Assembly: GCA_036012905.1 (NCBI GenBank)
Contig: DASCQF010000041.1
Span: 16,650 to 80,649, forward strand
DNA length: 64,000 nucleotides
Source: NP936 sp002726085
GTDB lineage: Bacteria > Acidobacteriota > Vicinamibacteria > Vicinamibacterales > UBA8438
Direction: 5' to 3'
Shown here piece by piece: positions 1 to 7,690 of this stretch (the stretch's first letter is position 1; the number at the start of each line of letters is the position of its first letter). The position numbers and the translations under genes are program-made. The notes under the pieces are model-generated. The model ran no database searches. It saw nothing but the letters and a program-made list of their open reading frames with translations, and was not told the DNA's origin.

Positions 1-209
1 GCCGTGCCCTTGAAGTTCATATGCTCGACCCAGTGCGACGCCCCCGTGAGCCCGGGTGGTTCGTCCTTCGACCCGACGCGATACCAGCACCACACCGACA
101 CCAGCGGGGCCGTGTGCGCTTCCTGGACGAGGACCTTCAGACCGTTGTCGAGCACCGCGGCGCGGGGAGCCGGCAGGGCGCCGTCGCGAGCGGGAGCGTT
201 GGTGGGCAC
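1..209 (-). CDS. M16 family zinc peptidase, amino-terminal part (runs off left edge)
   Basis: The minus strand from a GTG at 209 is open to the window edge (about 69 residues). The frame reads VLDNGLKVLVQEAHTAP, then a segment with W-Y-R-V-G-S-K-D-E, then HWVEHMNFKGT. HWVEH matches the inverted zinc motif HxxEH of the pitrilysin/insulinase (M16) family, and the region before it matches the usual M16 first strand. M16 proteins are zinc endopeptidases, often secreted or envelope-associated in Gram-negatives. No signal peptide is visible from this start. There is no Shine-Dalgarno sequence, but a perfect TATAAT ends 7 nt before the GTG, which supports this start on a leaderless mRNA. The family call is secure; the substrate cannot be told from this fragment. 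Confidence 0.8.
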   Translation of the reverse strand, partial: MPTNAPARDGALPAPRAAVLDNGLKVLVQEAHTAPLVSVWCWYRVGSKDEPPGLTGASHWVEHMNFKGT

Positions 210-216
210 GTCGTCG

Positions 217-222
217 ATTATA
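217..222 (-). promoter_or_regulatory. -10 box TATAAT of the M16 peptidase gene
   Basis: On the minus strand TATAAT is followed by 7 nt (CGACGAC) and then the GTG start at 209. This spacing places the transcription start on or next to the start codon, so the mRNA would be leaderless. No clear -35 box was recognised. Confidence 0.55.
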
Positions 223-320
223 GGCGTTGGTGCACGGCTCCTGCGTCTGGGAACGGGAGGTGGCTGTCGGTTCCCTGGCCAACTGGACCGCTGGCGGCGC
301 ATGACCGCGACAGGAACATG

Positions 321-1292
321 TCATTCGCCCCGGCCGTCGATCAACACCTTCCGGAGGTGGTTCTCGAAGAATTGCAGGACCCCATCCTGGTTGAGATGGT
401 CGCTATCGAAGAACAGTGCTTCCTCGTTGTTCACCGAGGCGAAGTCGTGATAGGTGACGCCGTGACGCGCCACGAGCGCCTCCAGCGTGGCGTCGAACTC
501 CGGCTCGCCCGGAATCATGTCGTACATGCGACGCGGAATCGGTGGCCGGATGATCAGCACGCGTATAGCGCGCGCCTGGAGATCACGGATCAGCGCTTCG
601 AGTTCGGCAAGATAGGGATTGTCCCGCAGTCGCGACTCGTCGATGCCGGGCGGATACAGATAGGCGATGCGCTGGCGGTCGATCTGCGGCACCGGCCGGT
701 AGGAACGGTCAAACCGTGACGTCTCCGCATCGAACAGGTCCGGCGCAAACCGACCCGAGTTGTTGATTTTTGAAAAGCCGGACAGGTAGTCGAGCGCCAC
801 CGAGAACGTGGCCGGACGGCGCAACAGCTGCCACCCCAGCGCCGGGTCGAACGGGGCGCGCTGATACAACGCGGTGTCCTGCAGACGCGCGTCGTTCCAC
901 TCACGAGAGTAGAACGAGAACGAGTCGACCACGTAGACCACGGTGCCGGTTCGATGATTGCCCAGGAAGTAATCGAGCACGAAGCGGTTCACCGTGATGC
1001 CGGCGCCCTCGATCGAGAGATTGAGAATCGACGACCCGGTCATCGCCTCCAGCCTGGCGTTCATGTCCCGATAGTCGAAGGTCGCGGCATGTGAGGCGCC
1101 GAGGATGACATAGTCGTAGTCTGAGGACGGCGCCGTGTTCACCATGAAGAAGCGGTTGCGTTGCGCATGACGCGCGACGAGCGCTTCCGAGGCGACATAG
1201 AGCCCGACGTAGACCAGGAGGCCGACCAGGACGAACCGCACTGCCGAGCGGAGCCACGCCCGCGCCCCCCCTGTCTCCTGCCTCCTTGGCAT
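321..1292 (-). CDS. SGNH/AlgJ-like O-acetylation partner protein (membrane-anchored)
   Basis: A 323-residue protein with one N-terminal membrane segment (about residues 18-35) and a periplasmic-type domain. It has the block VILGASHAATFDY (Ser67 in the GxS position) and a late DSDHLN motif (about 296-301), which suit an SGNH-type Ser/Asp-His arrangement as in AlgJ/AlgX and DltD-like proteins. In characterised systems such proteins work with an MBOAT acyltransferase to move acetyl groups to an exported polysaccharide. The MBOAT gene lies directly upstream: its TGA and this ATG share one base (TGATG), so translation is probably coupled. The first codons (MPRRQETGG) fall in a dispersed repeat. 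The in-frame extension upstream of 1292 overlaps the MBOAT gene and is rejected. The modified polymer is unknown. Confidence 0.8.
   Translation of the reverse strand: MPRRQETGGARAWLRSAVRFVLVGLLVYVGLYVASEALVARHAQRNRFFMVNTAPSSDYDYVILGASHAATFDYRDMNARLEAMTGSSILNLSIEGAGITVNRFVLDYFLGNHRTGTVVYVVDSFSFYSREWNDARLQDTALYQRAPFDPALGWQLLRRPATFSVALDYLSGFSKINNSGRFAPDLFDAETSRFDRSYRPVPQIDRQRIAYLYPPGIDESRLRDNPYLAELEALIRDLQARAIRVLIIRPPIPRRMYDMIPGEPEFDATLEALVARHGVTYHDFASVNNEEALFFDSDHLNQDGVLQFFENHLRKVLIDGRGE
1266..1287. repeat. Purine heptad repeat copy (GGAGACA/GGAGGCA type) at the start of the AlgJ-like gene
   Basis: The minus strand reads AGGAGGCAGGAGACAGGGGG just inside the start codon of the AlgJ-like gene. 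It belongs to the same family as the arrays at 2803-2840, 10289-10320, 37181-37213 and 47073-47110. Here the repeat supplies both the possible ribosome-binding purines and the first codons. Confidence 0.5.
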
Positions 1293-2743
1293 CAGAATCC
1301 CATATACACGAACTGCTGGAGGTTCCAGGTTCCCAGCACGATCAAGGACCCCAGCACGGCGTAATACACGCCCCAGCGCAAATACACCGGCCGGTCCGCC
1401 AGGCGCTCCCAGACCGAGCGCCGCTCGTCGAACGCCTCCACGCACAAGAGCACGGCGATGAGCCCGATGGAGAACAGGATCTCCGGGTTCGCGATCCGTA
1501 CCTGTAACAGCCGCGGCAATGTGGCCAGCGACGCGGTAACCCGCGAGACTATCGTGGTGGCGTCGGCCAGCGAGGCGGCGCGGAAGAAGATCCAGGTGAC
1601 CAGGATCAGGTGGAACGTCAGCAGCCCCCGGAGGAGCCCCCCGAGTCCCCCCGGCAGCCGGACCGCCGCGCAGACGCGCTCCCGCATGCCGCGGGTGGCC
1701 AGCGAGCAGACCTGGTACAGCCCGTTCAGACCGCCCCAGACAACAAACGTCCAGCTGGCTCCATGCCAGAGCCCGCTCACCAGAAACACCGCCAGCACGT
1801 TGGCATACAGCCGGAGGCGCGAGCGCCGGCTGCCGCCTAGCGGTACATACAGGTAGTCGCGGAACCAGCCGGCCAGCGACAGATGCCACCGACGGGTCCA
1901 GAACTCGGGCACCGAAGTCGAGAAGTAGGGCCGACGAAAGTTCTCCATCAGGTCGATGCCGAGCACTTTGGCGGCGCCGATCGCCATATCGGAGTAGCCC
2001 GAGAAGTCGCAGTAGAGCTGGAACGCGAAGAAATAGGTCGCGAGAACCAGGTCGGCGGGAGACGAAAATGCCGCCTGCCCGTAGGCGGTGTCGACGAATA
2101 TTGCGAGCCGGTCGGCCAGCACCACCTTCTTGAAGAGCCCCCAGAGCATCAACTGCAGGCCCTGGGTCACCCCGTCCGCACTAAACGAGACTGGTTGAAG
2201 GAGCTGGGTCAGGAATGGCCGCGCGCGTTCGATCGGGCCGGCCAGCAGCTTCGGAAAGAACGCGACGTAGAGCGCGAAGTGCCCGAGGTGGCGTTCCGGT
2301 GGCAGCCGCCCCGCAGACACGTCGACCAGGTAACTGACGCACGAAAAGGTGTAGAACGAAAGCCCGGCGGCCACGACGAGACCCAACCGGGGAAACAGCG
2401 GGCCGGATCCGCCCGCCCCGACCGTGGCGAGCCCCCCCTCGAGGGTGCCGGCCAGGAAGTCGTAGTACTTGAAGACGACGAGCGCGCCCAGTACCGCCGC
2501 GACGCTCGTGGCCAGCAGGACCCGGGTGCGACGGGGATCGGCCGTGGCCCCCAGCGCCAGACCGGCTCGGTAGGTCACCAGCGTGATGACAAGCAGCAGC
2601 ACGAGATAGGCCGCGCTGAACGTCGCATAGAAGATCAGGCTCGTCGCGAGAAGCAGCGGCCACCGGAACCGGTGGGGGACCGCGTAATAGAGGACGGCGA
2701 GGGCTGCGAAGCAGCCGAGGAACGAAAAGGAGTTGAAGAGCAT
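1292..2743 (-). CDS. MBOAT family membrane-bound O-acyltransferase (AlgI/DltB-like)
   Basis: A 483-residue polytopic membrane protein. MLFNSFSFLGCF at the chosen start is typical of AlgI-like proteins, whereas an upstream ATG at 2797 adds 18 unconserved residues. It carries RRWHLSLAGWFRDYLYVPLG and the near-invariant catalytic His in LWHGAS (about residue 325). The length fits the family (about 450-520). Members move acyl groups from a cytoplasmic donor across the membrane to an exported acceptor, with help from an SGNH partner. That partner is encoded immediately downstream with a one-base overlap. The acceptor is not evident; the nearest sugar genes in the window lie about 49 kb away. The gene follows the cytochrome pair in the same direction, separated by a repeat array. 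Confidence 0.9.
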   Translation of the reverse strand: MLFNSFSFLGCFAALAVLYYAVPHRFRWPLLLATSLIFYATFSAAYLVLLLVITLVTYRAGLALGATADPRRTRVLLATSVAAVLGALVVFKYYDFLAGTLEGGLATVGAGGSGPLFPRLGLVVAAGLSFYTFSCVSYLVDVSAGRLPPERHLGHFALYVAFFPKLLAGPIERARPFLTQLLQPVSFSADGVTQGLQLMLWGLFKKVVLADRLAIFVDTAYGQAAFSSPADLVLATYFFAFQLYCDFSGYSDMAIGAAKVLGIDLMENFRRPYFSTSVPEFWTRRWHLSLAGWFRDYLYVPLGGSRRSRLRLYANVLAVFLVSGLWHGASWTFVVWGGLNGLYQVCSLATRGMRERVCAAVRLPGGLGGLLRGLLTFHLILVTWIFFRAASLADATTIVSRVTASLATLPRLLQVRIANPEILFSIGLIAVLLCVEAFDERRSVWERLADRPVYLRWGVYYAVLGSLIVLGTWNLQQFVYMGF

Positions 2744-2802
2744 CGTCGGACTTCCCGACTCAGCCCCAGCAGCCGACCGAAGAAGCCGGCGAAGCACTCG
2801 GA

Positions 2803-2840
2803 CTTCTGCTGTCTGCTGTCTCCTGTCTCCTGTCTCCTGC
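2803..2840. repeat. Tandem GGAGACA-type heptad array between a cytochrome gene and the MBOAT gene
   Basis: On the minus strand there are three near-perfect CAGGAGA units followed by CAGCAGA variants (plus strand CTGTCTCCTGTCTCCTGTCT). It lies in the 104-nt spacer between the two genes. It belongs to a family also found at 1266, 10289, 37181 and 47073. Confidence 0.65.
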
Positions 2841-2847
2841 GAGCATC

Positions 2848-3309
2848 CTAGTACGACGTCCAGGCTTCGAGGAGCGATTCCGGCAGCTCCGGGACAGGCC
2901 GGTCGGGAGTAAATGTCGACGACACGTAGGCGTAGAGGGTCTCAAACTCTTCATCCGAGAGGACTTCCACGCGCCCGCGATGCTCGAGACTGCTGCGGAA
3001 CCAGGCGGCCTCGTCCATCTGCAAGATCACGATCGGCACCCAGATGTGACACGACTGGCAGTTGTTGAGCACCAGGTCCCGGCCAGGTCCGGGTGGAAAG
3101 ATCGCGTCGATGTCCACCTTCACCGGGCCGGCGCTCGCCTCTGAGGCCGGCCGCGGGGCCTGGCTGCCGCTCTCCTCCTCGGAGGACGCCCCACCGCACG
3201 CGCCGCTCAAGGCGAGCACACTCACGAGCGGGAGGGTCCGGGAAAGCGGCAGTCTGATCACGGTTGTGCGAGCGTGTTCCAGGTCGCTCACGCTGACGGA
3301 GGGGCACAT
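2848..3309 (-). CDS. Small c-type cytochrome lipoprotein (copy 2)
   Basis: A 153-residue protein with a hydrophobic signal ending in the lipobox LSGAC (Cys38), a low-complexity Ser/Glu/Pro linker and one heme-c motif CQSCH (84-88). The rest of the domain carries W-F-R-S-S and ends near YAYVSSTF. A Met soon after the heme motif (LQMDE) could be the distal ligand, but that is a guess. It is a paralog of the upstream gene at 3313-3756: both share LxNCxxCH, a central Trp, LSxxE/D and YxSxxF. They are 3 nt apart and almost certainly co-transcribed. It is predicted to sit on the periplasmic side of a membrane and pass electrons. Partner inferred: the exported E1 dehydrogenase cassette just upstream. 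Confidence 0.82.
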   Translation of the reverse strand: MCPSVSVSDLEHARTTVIRLPLSRTLPLVSVLALSGACGGASSEEESGSQAPRPASEASAGPVKVDIDAIFPPGPGRDLVLNNCQSCHIWVPIVILQMDEAAWFRSSLEHRGRVEVLSDEEFETLYAYVSSTFTPDRPVPELPESLLEAWTSY

Positions 3310-3312
3310 CCC

Positions 3313-3756
3313 TCAGAACGGTGTGCACCCTCCTTCCAGGAGGTGTGGGGGCACGATCGGCTCCGGCTGGCTCTCGCTGAAGTTGGTGCTGAGATAGGCG
3401 AAGATCGTACCCAGGTCCGCTTCGCTGAGGCTGGACGCCTTGTCGTGGTGGTCCTCCCTGAGGCTGTCCCACCGCGCCAGCGTGCGCTGTCCGATCGTGC
3501 TGCAGGCCACGGCATGACAGGCCCCGCAGTTGTCCAGGACCAGCACCCGACCGGCCCCCTCGGGCAGCAGATCGGCGACGGTCGCGGGCAGGGCCGCGAC
3601 CGGCTCGGCGGATGACGACGCGGGTGCTGTCGCCTCGCTCTCCGAATCCGGCGCGCCGGCCTCGGAACAGCCTAGCATCACGACCGAGACGAGGAGCGCC
3701 GCCAGCCGTGTCCACCTGACCCCAGCGGTCAGTGGCGTTGAGCACCTGTTGAGCAT
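3313..3756 (-). CDS. Small c-type cytochrome lipoprotein (copy 1)
   Basis: From the ATG at 3756 the product is 147 residues: a classical signal with lipobox VMLGC (Cys30), a 40-residue Ser/Ala/Glu linker, a heme-c motif CGACH (77-81), and a short domain ending near YLSTNFSES. No obvious Met distal ligand follows; a His pair (DHHD) is present. An earlier ATG at 3831 stays in frame and overlaps the upstream zinc-protein stop, but its extra 25 residues precede the hydrophobic signal and look like read-through of a GC-rich intergenic palindrome (GGGCCTGAAGGCCC), so the later start is preferred. The tandem paralog downstream and the dehydrogenase genes upstream suggest an electron-transfer role outside the cytoplasm. 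Confidence 0.8.
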   Translation of the reverse strand: MLNRCSTPLTAGVRWTRLAALLVSVVMLGCSEAGAPDSESEATAPASSSAEPVAALPATVADLLPEGAGRVLVLDNCGACHAVACSTIGQRTLARWDSLREDHHDKASSLSEADLGTIFAYLSTNFSESQPEPIVPPHLLEGGCTPF

Positions 3757-3820
3757 GGTAGCAAGGGCCTTCAGGCCCGCTAAACCCGCTGCGAACTCGT
3801 GCCACACGTGAGCTGCGGGC

Positions 3821-4132
3821 TTAGTCCACATCGGCGTCCTCTGTCATCGCGGCCGGCTTCCGGATGCGCCCCTTCAGCGAAAACACCGGAACACGGATCT
3901 CTCTCTGGGCAGCGTCCGCGGGAAACCCGTCTTCGGTCAACCGCCGCATCGCGTCACTGACATTGTCGTCGTAGAACTGCTCCATGCAGGACGTGCAGAC
4001 ATGGCCCGGCACGTCCTCGATCACCGCCAGTCGGTCGCCCTGCCAGATGGCGGTTCGGACCGTCTGCGGGACCAGGGGCGCCTGGCACCGTGGACATGGA
4101 GCGCCAGCGGGTTCCACTTGTTCGGGGGGCAT
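3821..4132 (-). CDS. YgiT-type zinc-finger protein (MqsA N-terminal-like)
   Basis: A 103-residue protein with two Cys pairs, CPRC and CTSC, separated by about 30 residues. The second pair continues as CMEQFYDDNVSDAMRRL, the arrangement seen in the zinc domain of MqsA/YgiT antitoxin-like proteins. The start at 4132 (MPPEQVEP) is chosen because upstream in-frame residues are Arg-rich and overlap the E1-beta gene. The helix-turn-helix that full-length MqsA carries is absent, and no MqsR-like or DUF4258 toxin gene is adjacent. It lies between E1-beta and the cytochromes on the same strand, so it may be an assembly or regulatory factor of that cassette rather than an antitoxin. The fold call is good; the role is open. 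Confidence 0.7.
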   Translation of the reverse strand: MPPEQVEPAGAPCPRCQAPLVPQTVRTAIWQGDRLAVIEDVPGHVCTSCMEQFYDDNVSDAMRRLTEDGFPADAAQREIRVPVFSLKGRIRKPAAMTEDADVD

Positions 4133-4209
4133 ACTCGGGAGTCGGCCTGACACACAACGCGCCCGCCCTCGCGACACGCGCGAGCGCGGGGGACGGGCCA
4201 CAACGACGC

Positions 4210-5193
4210 TTACGCCCGCATCAATTGCTTTGCAGCGTCCACGATCTTCGGCGCATCTGGACGCAGCCACGTCATCATGCTGCCGGCGCCTGGACCGGGG
4301 ACATCCGGGAACGCGATCTTCCGAACCTTGACGTTCGACACCTCCTGCGCCACCTCGGCGATGACGTGGGAGCTGAAACCGCCCGTGTAGTGTCCGTGCT
4401 CCACTACCAGCAGCCGGCGGGTCTTGCGAGCCGAGCGCGCCAGCGTCTCGACGTCGAGCGGCTTGAGCGACCGCGGGTCGATGAACTCAACGCTGATGCC
4501 CGCACTGGCGATCTCGGGCAGCGCGCGCCCCACGTCGACCGTGGCCGGCGCCCAGGCGACCAGTGTCAGGTCGCCCCCTTCCTGCCGCACGACCGCCTCG
4601 CCGAAGGGGACCTCGTAGGCCTCATCCGGCACATCAGGCTGCTCGCCTCCTCTGACCTCGGGGTAGTCGAAATAGGCCACCGGATCCGGATCGCGGATCG
4701 CCGCGGTGAGCAACCCCTTGGCGTCGTAGGCGTTGCTCGGCACCACCACCTTGACGCCCGGCAGGTTCACGTAGAGCGCCTCAGCGCCGACATCTGTGTG
4801 CTGTCCTGCGCTCCCCCGCCGCCTGCTGGCACCATCCACCCAGAGCACGAACGGCATGCTCGCCTGCCCCCCGGTCATCGAGCGCAGCTTGCCGGCCTGG
4901 TTGTAGACATACTCGAGCGCATAGATCTGCGCCATCGACGGCAGACGGGCAATCGCCTTCGACCCGGCCGCCGCGGCGCCGATTGCGGCGCCGGTAATCC
5001 ACTGCTCGTCGATGGGCCAGCCGCGACCCGAGGTGCGCACCTCGCCGAACTCCCGCACGAGATCGAGCACCTCACCGGTGGGCAGCGTGGCCACCGGACG
5101 CTGGTACTCGTAGAAGAAGACCATGTCCGGGTTGGCCCGCATCTCCTGGGCAACGGCCTCCAGCTCCGCGTAGCTAAATGATTTCTTGGCCAT
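4210..5193 (-). CDS. Thiamine-diphosphate 2-oxoacid/acetoin dehydrogenase E1 beta subunit
   Basis: A 327-residue transketolase-like beta subunit of normal length for PdhB/AcoB. The Glu that activates ThDP is in PIDEQWITGAAIG (Glu63). The conserved GQHTD (His132) and PGVKVVVPSNAYDAKGLL follow, and the C-terminal domain has GISVEFIDPRSLKPLD and RLLVVEHGHYTGGF. It therefore looks catalytically intact. No signal peptide is present. A good Shine-Dalgarno (AGAAGGAAG) precedes the ATG, 9 nt after the E1-alpha stop, so the two are co-transcribed. No E2 lipoyl acyltransferase or E3 gene is nearby. Because E1-alpha carries a Tat signal, this subunit might be carried along by piggyback export; that is inference. 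Confidence 0.88.
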   Translation of the reverse strand: MAKKSFSYAELEAVAQEMRANPDMVFFYEYQRPVATLPTGEVLDLVREFGEVRTSGRGWPIDEQWITGAAIGAAAAGSKAIARLPSMAQIYALEYVYNQAGKLRSMTGGQASMPFVLWVDGASRRRGSAGQHTDVGAEALYVNLPGVKVVVPSNAYDAKGLLTAAIRDPDPVAYFDYPEVRGGEQPDVPDEAYEVPFGEAVVRQEGGDLTLVAWAPATVDVGRALPEIASAGISVEFIDPRSLKPLDVETLARSARKTRRLLVVEHGHYTGGFSSHVIAEVAQEVSNVKVRKIAFPDVPGPGAGSMMTWLRPDAPKIVDAAKQLMRA

Positions 5194-5202
5194 GGCTTCC
5201 TT

Positions 5203-6519
5203 CTAAGTTGTGGCGATGCCCTTGCGATTGTAGAACTGGGTGGCGGCCGCCGCGCCCGCGGCGTGGGTGTTCAGCACGCCGGACTCGGGGTCGGGGACCT
5301 TGCCCTGACGCGCGAATTCGACCGAGGCATCGACCGCCGCCTGTGTTGCCGCATCGATCTCGCCCAGCTCGGTCTCGGTCGCCACCCCCTGTTCCAGCAG
5401 CCACCGCTTGAACCGCGTGATCGGATCACGCGAGATCCAGGCGCGGACCTCGTCGTCCGTGCGATACGGGATGCCGAACGCCCCGTCCTGACCGACCTTG
5501 CCACCGGCGAACCCGGAGTGGTCATACCACCGGTAGGTGATCCCCTCGATCATGCTCGGCCCGTTGCCGGCCCGAGCGTGCGCCACCGCGTCCTCGGTGA
5601 CCGCGCGCACCGCCGTGACGTCGTTGCCGTCCACCAGATAGTGCGGAATGTCCAGCCCCTTGGTGTACTCGGAGATGTACTTCGTCGGTGCCGTGTTGGC
5701 CACCGGGTTGGACATGTACTGAAAATTGTTTTCGTTGACGAAGATCACCGGGACGTTCAGGTTGGCGCAGCTCCGGATGGCACTGAAGTAATAGGGCGAG
5801 GCGGCGGCGCCATCGCCGAAGAACGCCACGCCGACCTGCTGCGTGCCACGCACCTTGGCGCGGAGCGCCGCGCCGGCGACCATATAGTAGCTGGCGCCCA
5901 CGATGCCGTTCATGCCCATGATGCCCTTGGACATGTCTGTGATGTGCATCGAGCCGCCGTAGCCTTTGTTGTACCCCGACTCCTTGAAGAAGATCTCGGC
6001 CGACATCTTGTTCAGGTCGCCGCCTTTGGCGATCAGGTGGCCATGGCCGCGATGGGTGCTGGCGATGTAGTCGTCCTCGTTGAGGGCGCCGATGACACCG
6101 ACCGCCATCGCCTCCTCGCCCACATAGGTGTGAAACAGCCCGTAGAGCCTGTCCTCACCGGAAAGGAAGAGGTCCTTCATGGTCGACTCCCACTTCCGGC
6201 TGGCGACCATCTGCTCGTAGAGCTTGAGCTGCGTCTCTGTGGGCAGGGCGGCCATCCTGTCCGAGGTCGTGCCGCTGGTCGGAATGTTTTCGGGGGGCAG
6301 GAACTTGAGCGTGTCTCCAGGCTGCCAGTTCTTGTTGCCACCCGGACCGGCGGTGGCGAGCGGGATCGTCTTGTCGAACTCGGCCCCGGTCAGACCGGCC
6401 GCGCGCACCGACCCGTCGAACGGCGTGCCGCACGCCGACACGACTGTCGCCGACGCGCCGGCCGCGCCCATCATCTTGAGGAGCGTGCGCCGGTCAACCT
6501 TCCCGTGCTGTTGTGCCAT
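5203..6519 (-). CDS. Thiamine-diphosphate dehydrogenase E1 alpha subunit with Tat lipoprotein signal
   Basis: A 438-residue protein, about 90 longer than usual because of its N-terminus. It begins with DRRTLLKMMG (RR at 10-11), a Gly/Ala-rich h-region and the lipobox VSAC (Cys30): a twin-arginine lipoprotein signal. A 60-residue linker follows. The E1-alpha domain (about 92-420) has HTYVGEEAMAVG, STHRGHGH, and the ThDP motif GDGAAA (235-240) with its NENN end (262-265), then TYRWYDHS in the loop region. A strong Shine-Dalgarno (AAGGAGGG) fixes the start. In known 2-oxoacid dehydrogenases E1 is cytoplasmic and passes an acyl group to lipoyl-E2, so an exported E1 is unusual. Enzyme family is certain; localisation is a strong sequence prediction; substrate is unknown. 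Confidence 0.88.
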   Translation of the reverse strand: MAQQHGKVDRRTLLKMMGAAGASATVVSACGTPFDGSVRAAGLTGAEFDKTIPLATAGPGGNKNWQPGDTLKFLPPENIPTSGTTSDRMAALPTETQLKLYEQMVASRKWESTMKDLFLSGEDRLYGLFHTYVGEEAMAVGVIGALNEDDYIASTHRGHGHLIAKGGDLNKMSAEIFFKESGYNKGYGGSMHITDMSKGIMGMNGIVGASYYMVAGAALRAKVRGTQQVGVAFFGDGAAASPYYFSAIRSCANLNVPVIFVNENNFQYMSNPVANTAPTKYISEYTKGLDIPHYLVDGNDVTAVRAVTEDAVAHARAGNGPSMIEGITYRWYDHSGFAGGKVGQDGAFGIPYRTDDEVRAWISRDPITRFKRWLLEQGVATETELGEIDAATQAAVDASVEFARQGKVPDPESGVLNTHAAGAAAATQFYNRKGIATT

Positions 6520-7061
6520 GGACTCGACCCTCCTTAGGCGTCCGCGAACCGGCCTCGCCAGAGACCGCTGGCTCCGCGTCCGCTGCCAAAGCGCGCGTGG
6601 GGGCGCCCGGCGCAGAACCCCGCGTCGGGGCGCGAGCAGCTAGCCCATACTACACCCAACCGGACGCCCATAGCGGCTCTCCTTGCGACCACCGGGTACC
6701 CGGCGGTTCCACCCGTCGCCGGTCCCCCAGCGAACGCCTGAAGGATGCCGATTGCGCACCCGATGAGGAGCCCGGTGAGACGAAGGCGTGCGTTGGTCAC
6801 CATGAGACGGTCGGGGCCGAATGAGACACCACACCGCCACGCCGGTCCCGGCGTGGCATCGACCAATCCTACGTGCCGCCTCGACGATTCTTCAACGCCT
6901 GGCCCCAGGCGAGCCTTCGCAGCCCTTGGTGAAACCCAACGGGCGAATCGCGTCCGAATCCGCGGCCAGCCACCGCGTTGGCGGTCGCCAGGCCGATACG
7001 GGCTACTCCGGGCCAGCGGGCTGCCATTTTCAACCGGCCTTCCACCCTCGTAGCGTGGGAC
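6520..7061. other. Intergenic region upstream of the E1 cassette, no supported gene
   Basis: No frame here shows recognisable protein features. A minus-strand sequence TAGTAT preceded by TG (6647-6652), about 128 nt before the E1-alpha start, is a possible -10 box without a clear -35. A GC-rich imperfect palindrome lies around 6600-6630. A minus frame up to 6866 has one hydrophobic stretch but ends in Arg/Gly-rich sequence typical of non-coding GC-rich DNA. Confidence 0.4.
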
Positions 7062-7466
7062 TCAAGAATACAGACAAGAGAAGAATATCTTTACGTCCCT
7101 TCCCTTTCCCTTCCGCACTTTGTACAGCTTGTTCCGATAGACGGCGAGAGCCGGCCCACGGGACGTCCCCCGGTCTCCGGAAGTCAGCTGTTGGCGGGAC
7201 CATCCGCCTTTGACCGCCCCGAGGATCCTCAGGGAGGGATCGCCAAACAGCATGAGCTTCCCGGGTTGATGCATCCGTGCCACAATGTGCCACGCCTCAG
7301 TGATCAGCGACGCCGCTATGTTCTCGACGCTGTAATAACCGTTGACCATCCACAGCCACACCTCGCCTACGGTGGAGTATTTCTGCAGTCCCTTGAAGAA
7401 GCATTGCAGGGACTGGGAATACTGCATGCCGGCGATGCCAGCCAGGTAGATGACAAGCCGGCCGCC
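7062..7466 (-). pseudogene. Remnant of a C25/CHAT-like cysteine peptidase C-terminus
   Basis: The minus-strand frame from about 7463 reads GRLVIYLAGIAGMQYSQS, then STVGEVWLWMVNGYY, and ends at KLMLFGDPSLRI (about 7224). The TxGEAW-like segment and the LxGDPxLR ending are hallmarks of the C-terminal end of gingipain-like (C25) and related caspase-fold peptidases. The frame is closed by a TAG just upstream of GRLVIY. A second frame upstream carries plausible continuation (REQIFNDSWA), so a frameshift is likely. No catalytic His/Cys region, signal peptide or start is present. It is a fragment of about 80 residues and presumably a decayed gene. Frame comparison is by eye only. Confidence 0.4.
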
Positions 7467-7690
7467 CAGCTATCGTTGAAGATCTGCTCGCGTAGCGGTT
7501 TCTCTTGGTCCTGGGGCTCGTCCTCAATCTCTGCCGCGCGGGCCGTCACCTGCTCCCATCTGTTCACGACTGGTCGCTCAGAACGCGCGCTTTCCGAGTC
7601 TGGGATGAGGTAACGTGTGGCTGTTGAACCATGATGGCCCGAGCCATCTGGGGATCGTCGCGCCTTCTTCTCCCTAACTCGACGGCACCT

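Noticed and set aside
1883..2851. A 322-codon plus-strand frame antisense to the MBOAT gene
   Set aside because: Composition is Arg/Glu/Gly-rich as expected from the antisense of a GC-rich gene; no domain, start signal or conservation seen.
3821..4132. MqsRA-type toxin-antitoxin module
   Set aside because: Only the zinc half of an MqsA-like protein is present; neither neighbour is a toxin.
6534..6866. Small minus-strand frame with one hydrophobic stretch just upstream of E1-alpha
   Set aside because: Only a short hydrophobic segment, then Arg/Gly-rich sequence; no start signal; overlaps the likely promoter region of the cassette.
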